The notes beneath the pieces were generated by a model. The model did not search any database and was not told where the DNA came from. It saw nothing but the letters and a program-made list of their open reading frames with translations. Source: Verrucomicrobiaceae bacterium (lineage in GTDB: Bacteria; Verrucomicrobiota; Verrucomicrobiia; Verrucomicrobiales; Verrucomicrobiaceae). Taken from it: 64,000 nucleotides of DNA. Shown here piece after piece: positions 60,615 to 64,000 of the stretch (position 1 is the stretch's first letter; the number at the start of each line of letters is the position of its first letter). The stretch covers positions 1-64,000 of the forward strand of contig JAIXZA010000173.1 in assembly GCA_027489965.1 (NCBI GenBank), given 5' to 3'. The position numbers and the translations under genes were made by a program.

Positions 60615-61574
60615 ATGAAACTAACCACACTGCTACTTCGTAGCGCCCTGCTGTTGTCCCTCACTGCTTCGATGCAGGCTGCGGATGCTCCCAAAAAACT
60701 ACTCGTCGTCACCGTTACGACAGGATTCCGTCATTCCTCCATTGAGACCGCCGAAAAAGTGCTGGCCGAGCTGGGGCAGAAGTCCGGAGCCTGGACGGTC
60801 GATTTTGTCCATCAGCCCGAAGGTCAACCCAAGAACCCGGGTAAGCCACCTGTGAAGCAGCCGAAAGACACAGACGAGACGTTTAAGGCCAAACAAGAGG
60901 CTTACAGCACCGCCTTAGCCAGCTACAATGTCGCCAATAAAGTCTGGAATGACAAGATCAAAGCCTACATGGCCGACAAGATGGCCATGGATAAGATCAA
61001 GGATTACGATGGCTTTGTCTTTGCCAATACCACCGGTGATTTGCTGTTCCCTGATCGTGATGGCTTCGTTGAACTGATCAAAGGCGGCAAAGCCTTTGTA
61101 GCCATGCATTCTGGCTCAGACACCTACCACCCATTCCGGGGTTATGTGGACATGCTCGGCGGTGAATTTGAGACCCATAAATCCCAAGTCGAGATTCAGC
61201 CAATCCTGCATGATCCAGCGCATCCTGCCACAAAGCCTATTCCGACAGGCTTCCGCGTCTTCGATGAAATCTATATCATCAAGACCTTTGAAAAAGCCAA
61301 GGTGCACGGCCTGATGGGGTTGGATGCACATCCCAACGACAAGACTCCAGGCTACTTCCCAGTTTCCTGGTGCAAGGAGTTTGGTAAAGGCCGTGTCTTT
61401 TACACCTCGCTCGGTCATCGTGAAGACGTCTGGGACCCGACCTGGAAAGCAGACACCAAAGACCGCAAAAACACCCCCGAGATTGCCAATATCTACCAGG
61501 AACACATTCTTGGTGGTATCAAATGGGCTCTGAAGCTCATCGAGGGTGAGGCAGGTCTTGGAAACATTCAGTAA
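60615..61574 (+). CDS. Secreted ThuA-domain protein
   Basis: 319 residues with signal peptide MKLTTLLLRSALLLSLTASMQAA. ThuA (PF06283) is a class-I glutamine-amidotransferase-like fold named from trehalose utilisation and common in Verrucomicrobia. Visible blocks are LLVVTVTTGFRHSSIETAE, DGFVFANTTGDLLF, FVAMHSGSDTYHPFRGYVDMLGGEF, IYIIKTFEKAKVHGLM, FPVSWCKEFGKGRVFYTSLGHRED and HILGGIKWAL. Residues about 62-110 are a Lys/Pro-rich, coiled insert between the first and second strands. The function is not established; proposed roles are in sugar or keto-glycoside catabolism. Confidence 0.9.
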   Translation: MKLTTLLLRSALLLSLTASMQAADAPKKLLVVTVTTGFRHSSIETAEKVLAELGQKSGAWTVDFVHQPEGQPKNPGKPPVKQPKDTDETFKAKQEAYSTALASYNVANKVWNDKIKAYMADKMAMDKIKDYDGFVFANTTGDLLFPDRDGFVELIKGGKAFVAMHSGSDTYHPFRGYVDMLGGEFETHKSQVEIQPILHDPAHPATKPIPTGFRVFDEIYIIKTFEKAKVHGLMGLDAHPNDKTPGYFPVSWCKEFGKGRVFYTSLGHREDVWDPTWKADTKDRKNTPEIANIYQEHILGGIKWALKLIEGEAGLGNIQ

Positions 61575-61621
61575 CAATCAGTGCGGAGCTTATGGAGCCC
61601 GACCTTGACTGTTTAAATCAA

Positions 61622-61655
61622 AAGGGCCGCCCGAATGGGCGGCCCTTCATTTTAG
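61622..61655 (+). terminator. Terminator hairpin between the ThuA gene and ftsZ
   Basis: Perfect 11-bp stem AAGGGCCGCCC with GGGCGGCCCTT around a GAAT loop, followed by CATTTT on the plus strand. It lies between convergent genes and may serve both. Confidence 0.8.
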
Positions 61656-61671
61656 AATGGGTGTTTGAAGA

Positions 61672-63336
61672 TTACTTCTTCACCTTTCGCCTCAGGCGCA
61701 TCCAAGTAGGCACGTCAAGGTCTTCTCCGCCAGCTAGAGCGGGCTCAGTGTTCTTGAAGCGACCGCGGTCTTCGTCGCCGCCAAAGCGGAAGGCGATTTG
61801 TTCCTCCTGGGCAGACACAGCCAGTTTCTTGCCAGCGACTGAATTCAGCGGTGGCGCATAGGGAGCTTCTTCTTCAGCAACAGGTGTTGGTTGCGGGGCC
61901 GGAGCGCGTGCAACGACACTGGCCAAGTTCGTATTGCTACGAGTCGTGGTGGTCTGAATAAAATCTTCGATGCGTGGACGCACAATAGGCTTCACGGGCT
62001 CAGGCTCCGGTTCTGGCTCGGGGGCCACATAGGCTACTGGCTCCTCCTCTTCTTCTGGAGCTGCTTCCTCGAAGAGTAGTTCTTCAATTTGAAGTTCATC
62101 CTCAATTACGACTGGTTCGGGCTCAGGAGTGAAGGCTACCTCTTCAAAAATGTCGGGCTGTTCAGCCTCAGCAACTTGCGGCTCTGGTTGGCTTAATTCT
62201 TCATTGCCAAAAAGCATCTCCATCGGCTCTGGCGCAGGTGCTGGCTTGGGCTGGGGTGCGGGCTTGGCTGCAACGGTGGAGAGCATTGATGGCATGGTGC
62301 GCTCTTTCAGAGGTAGCATTTCTGACGGTGGCGCTGCGGCTGCGAGGGTATTCAACTGGGTAAGACCCAGTGAACTGATCAGAGTCACCGAAATGGAATC
62401 TCCCAGTTTTTGATCGACAGCGACGCCGAAGAGGATGTGGGTTTGATCCGGCACATTTTTACCCAGCTGCTTCATGATCGAGTCCACTTCAATGAGCGTG
62501 AGCGAGTCACCGCCAGCGATGTGGACGAGCAAAGTCTTTGTTTGATGTAAAAGGCGGCCTTGATCGATAAGCGGAGATTTGAGGGCGCGTTTGAGGGCCT
62601 CACTGCCGCGGTTTTGACCCCGAGCTTCACCGAAGCCAAAGAGACAGCGACCATTGGAAGTGCTGAGTGCTGAAGTCAGATCATCAAGTCCCAGCTTCAC
62701 AAGGCCAGGTGTGGTGACAATGGTGGACACAGCGCGCAGGCTTTGGGCGATGAGTTGGTCAGCCTGAACAAAAGCTTTTTGAATGCCGTCCTTGGGCAGG
62801 GTGAGCTCGCCCATGCGATTGTTCTCAAACAGGATCAGAGCGTCTGTGCGGTTCTGTAATTGTTTCAGGGAATCTTCAGCTTGAGACAGGCGGCGTTTCC
62901 CCTCAAAGCTGAATGGCATGGTGGCCGTCAGGAAAACCAGAGCACCAGTGTTTTTGGCAATCTCTGCGACGACTGGTGCTGCACCAGAGCCTGTGCCACC
63001 ACCGAGACCCACGCAGATGAAAATAATGTCGTGACCTTCAATCGCTGTGCGAATTTGCTCACGGGAATACATGGCTGCTTCGCGACCTAATTCAGGGTCG
63101 CCACCAGCGCCGACGCCGCGCATGAGTTCGACTCCAAGTTGAATCTTCACTGGAGACATGGAGTGACTCAGCACACGGATGTCTGTATGCATGCTCACGA
63201 GAGTCGCGTCGACCGTGCGATCCATGGTGATGCGATCAAGCACACTGCCACCAGCACCGCCGATGCCGACGATGCAAGTTTTTAACTGCGACGAACTCGT
63301 TAGCTCAGTCAGTGGGTTGCGATGGTATTCGACCAT
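61672..63336 (-). CDS. ftsZ: Cell division protein FtsZ, divergent
   Basis: A GTPase of the tubulin family that forms the division ring. 554 residues. The GTPase domain spans about 15-330, with the early glycine loop CIVGIGGAGG, tubulin signature GGGTGSG (112-118) and FLTATMPFSFEGKRR. The T7 loop reads PGLVKLGLDDL, where E. coli has PGLMNVDFADV, so N207 and D209 are replaced (Lys214, Gly216), while the D212 equivalent (Asp219) stays. Residues about 340-530 are a very long Pro/Glu-rich linker. The end LDVPTWMRLRRKVKK resembles the conserved FtsA/ZipA-binding peptide. It is 40 bases downstream of ftsA, as usual. Confidence 0.9.
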   Translation of the reverse strand: MVEYHRNPLTELTSSSQLKTCIVGIGGAGGSVLDRITMDRTVDATLVSMHTDIRVLSHSMSPVKIQLGVELMRGVGAGGDPELGREAAMYSREQIRTAIEGHDIIFICVGLGGGTGSGAAPVVAEIAKNTGALVFLTATMPFSFEGKRRLSQAEDSLKQLQNRTDALILFENNRMGELTLPKDGIQKAFVQADQLIAQSLRAVSTIVTTPGLVKLGLDDLTSALSTSNGRCLFGFGEARGQNRGSEALKRALKSPLIDQGRLLHQTKTLLVHIAGGDSLTLIEVDSIMKQLGKNVPDQTHILFGVAVDQKLGDSISVTLISSLGLTQLNTLAAAAPPSEMLPLKERTMPSMLSTVAAKPAPQPKPAPAPEPMEMLFGNEELSQPEPQVAEAEQPDIFEEVAFTPEPEPVVIEDELQIEELLFEEAAPEEEEEPVAYVAPEPEPEPEPVKPIVRPRIEDFIQTTTTRSNTNLASVVARAPAPQPTPVAEEEAPYAPPLNSVAGKKLAVSAQEEQIAFRFGGDEDRGRFKNTEPALAGGEDLDVPTWMRLRRKVKK

Positions 63337-63376
63337 AGGGATGCGGGTAGTTGGGTTGCGCTAACTAATTGGAAAA

Positions 63377-64000
63377 TCAAAGAACAATGACGGAGAGGAG
63401 GTCGGCCATCTTTCGCCCAAGACGCTTGAGCGGTGACATAAAGGGCTTTTCCTGGTCGAGAATCTGAGCATAACGGATGAGGCCAATTGGCGCGGAGAAC
63501 TGCGGGTTCTCGAAAGTGGCTGTGACACCACTCACGGGAGCTGAGCCTGCGCGTGTTACCTTCCTTTCAAACACGTCTTGGGCCACTACGTCAATACCTT
63601 TCATCAGGCTTGTGCCGCCAGTTAGGTAAACACCTGCGGCTAAACGGCCAATGTGATCTTGGCAGCGGTCTTTCACCTGTTCCAAAATTTCCCGTGTGCG
63701 CAGATAAATCACTTCATTTAAAAAGGCGCGTTCAACCTCGCCTAACACAAAACCATTGTCATCTTCGATCCGCAGCATCTCATCAGGTGGGATGTCATCA
63801 AAGAGGCAGCTGCCCTCAGTGACTTTCACGTCTTCAGCTCGGTGATGTGGGATCTGTAGAGCCATGGCGATGTCTTGCGTGATGTGGTCGCCGCCCAAAG
63901 GCACACAGCCAGAGGCAGCGATCATGCCATCTTCATAAAGTACGTAGTCTGCCGTGCCGCCGCCGATGTCGATCATCAGACTGCCCTGCGCTTTGGCATC
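63377..64000 (-). CDS. ftsA: Cell division protein FtsA (5' end outside the window)
   Basis: The frame is open to the end of the window, so the N-terminal half lies beyond base 64000. About 207 residues are visible. They contain the actin-type phosphate-2 motif MIDIGGGTADYVLY, GGDHITQDIAMAL (FtsA-typical), an adenosine-motif region LAAGVYLTGGTSLMKGI and PIGLIRYAQIL. The C-terminal KRLGRKMADLL is amphipathic and may be the membrane-targeting helix that tethers FtsZ. The stop at 63377 is 40 bases before ftsZ, so the two genes are co-transcribed. Confidence 0.88.
   Translation of the reverse strand, partial: DAKAQGSLMIDIGGGTADYVLYEDGMIAASGCVPLGGDHITQDIAMALQIPHHRAEDVKVTEGSCLFDDIPPDEMLRIEDDNGFVLGEVERAFLNEVIYLRTREILEQVKDRCQDHIGRLAAGVYLTGGTSLMKGIDVVAQDVFERKVTRAGSAPVSGVTATFENPQFSAPIGLIRYAQILDQEKPFMSPLKRLGRKMADLLSVIVL

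Overview
The window looks like the chromosome of a Gram-negative member of the Verrucomicrobia (Verrucomicrobiaceae; a Prosthecobacter/Verrucomicrobium-type organism), part of the PVC superphylum. This is inferred from several things read directly. There are two giant secreted proteins of types common in that phylum: autotransporter-associated beta-strand repeats, and delta-60 propellers with Ig-like and MBG domains. There are several Tat-exported Gfo/Idh/MocA and sugar-isomerase proteins and a ThuA-domain protein. GreA carries a very long N-terminal extension, as I recall also in Chlamydia. FtsZ is divergent and its T7 loop lacks two of the usual residues. A complete kdsA-lptC-lptA-lptB cluster and a beta-barrel outer-membrane protein show an LPS-bearing outer membrane. 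No rRNA, CRISPR array or prophage was seen.

Layout. 1-8925: 3' part of a giant surface protein. 9061-13891: LPS export and ribosome hibernation cluster (kdsA, lptC, lptA, lptB, hpf, tilS). 13954-16961: long GreA, a low-molecular-weight phosphatase and a DUF456 membrane protein. 16962-21651: a gene-poor, decayed stretch with a phytanoyl-CoA dioxygenase remnant, a GH25-like lysozyme, an FAD-dependent oxidoreductase and a thioredoxin/MsrA-like pseudogene carrying two nonsense codons and a frameshift. 21652-23543: outer-membrane beta-barrel protein behind a good sigma-54 promoter match, then a XerC/D recombinase. 23556-28345: SGNH hydrolase, a fused ketosynthase/ketosynthase-like protein and a divergent AMP-ligase-like protein. 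28337-32374 (minus strand): membrane protein, heptosyltransferase, adenylate kinase and fmt in one apparent operon, plus a HEAT-like protein.

32498-38241: a small membrane-anchored protein overlapping opgH, a TIM-barrel isomerase, a 0.5-kb candidate mobile element (four-helix-bundle gene between inverted arrays of GTTTAC repeated every 10 bp), and an MFS transporter. 38328-43260: glycoamylase-like hydrolase, small kinase-like protein, Gfo/Idh oxidoreductase, FmdB zinc ribbon and an orphan NusG paralogue. 43264-48226: KefB/KefG-like potassium efflux pair, YmdB-type phosphoesterase, membrane-anchored azurin-like cupredoxin and nadC. 48486-57776: second giant protein, a serine hydrolase-NamZ (DUF1343) fusion and a second Tat-exported Gfo/Idh protein. 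57878-61574: pdxA, tRNA-Arg(TCT), gatB and a ThuA protein. 61672-64000: ftsZ and the 3' part of ftsA, both on the minus strand.

How the genes fit together. Much of the window serves the cell envelope: Kdo synthesis and LPS transport, heptosyl transfer, osmoregulated glucan synthesis, cell-wall sugar recovery, division and large surface proteins. The rest is housekeeping: translation (tilS, fmt, gatB, tRNA-Arg, hpf), cofactors (pdxA, nadC) and transcript elongation (greA). The strongest candidate for something undescribed is the element at 36208-36746. After it come the C-terminal module shared by the two giant proteins, the divergent KS-KS/AMP-ligase pair and the altered T7 loop of FtsZ.
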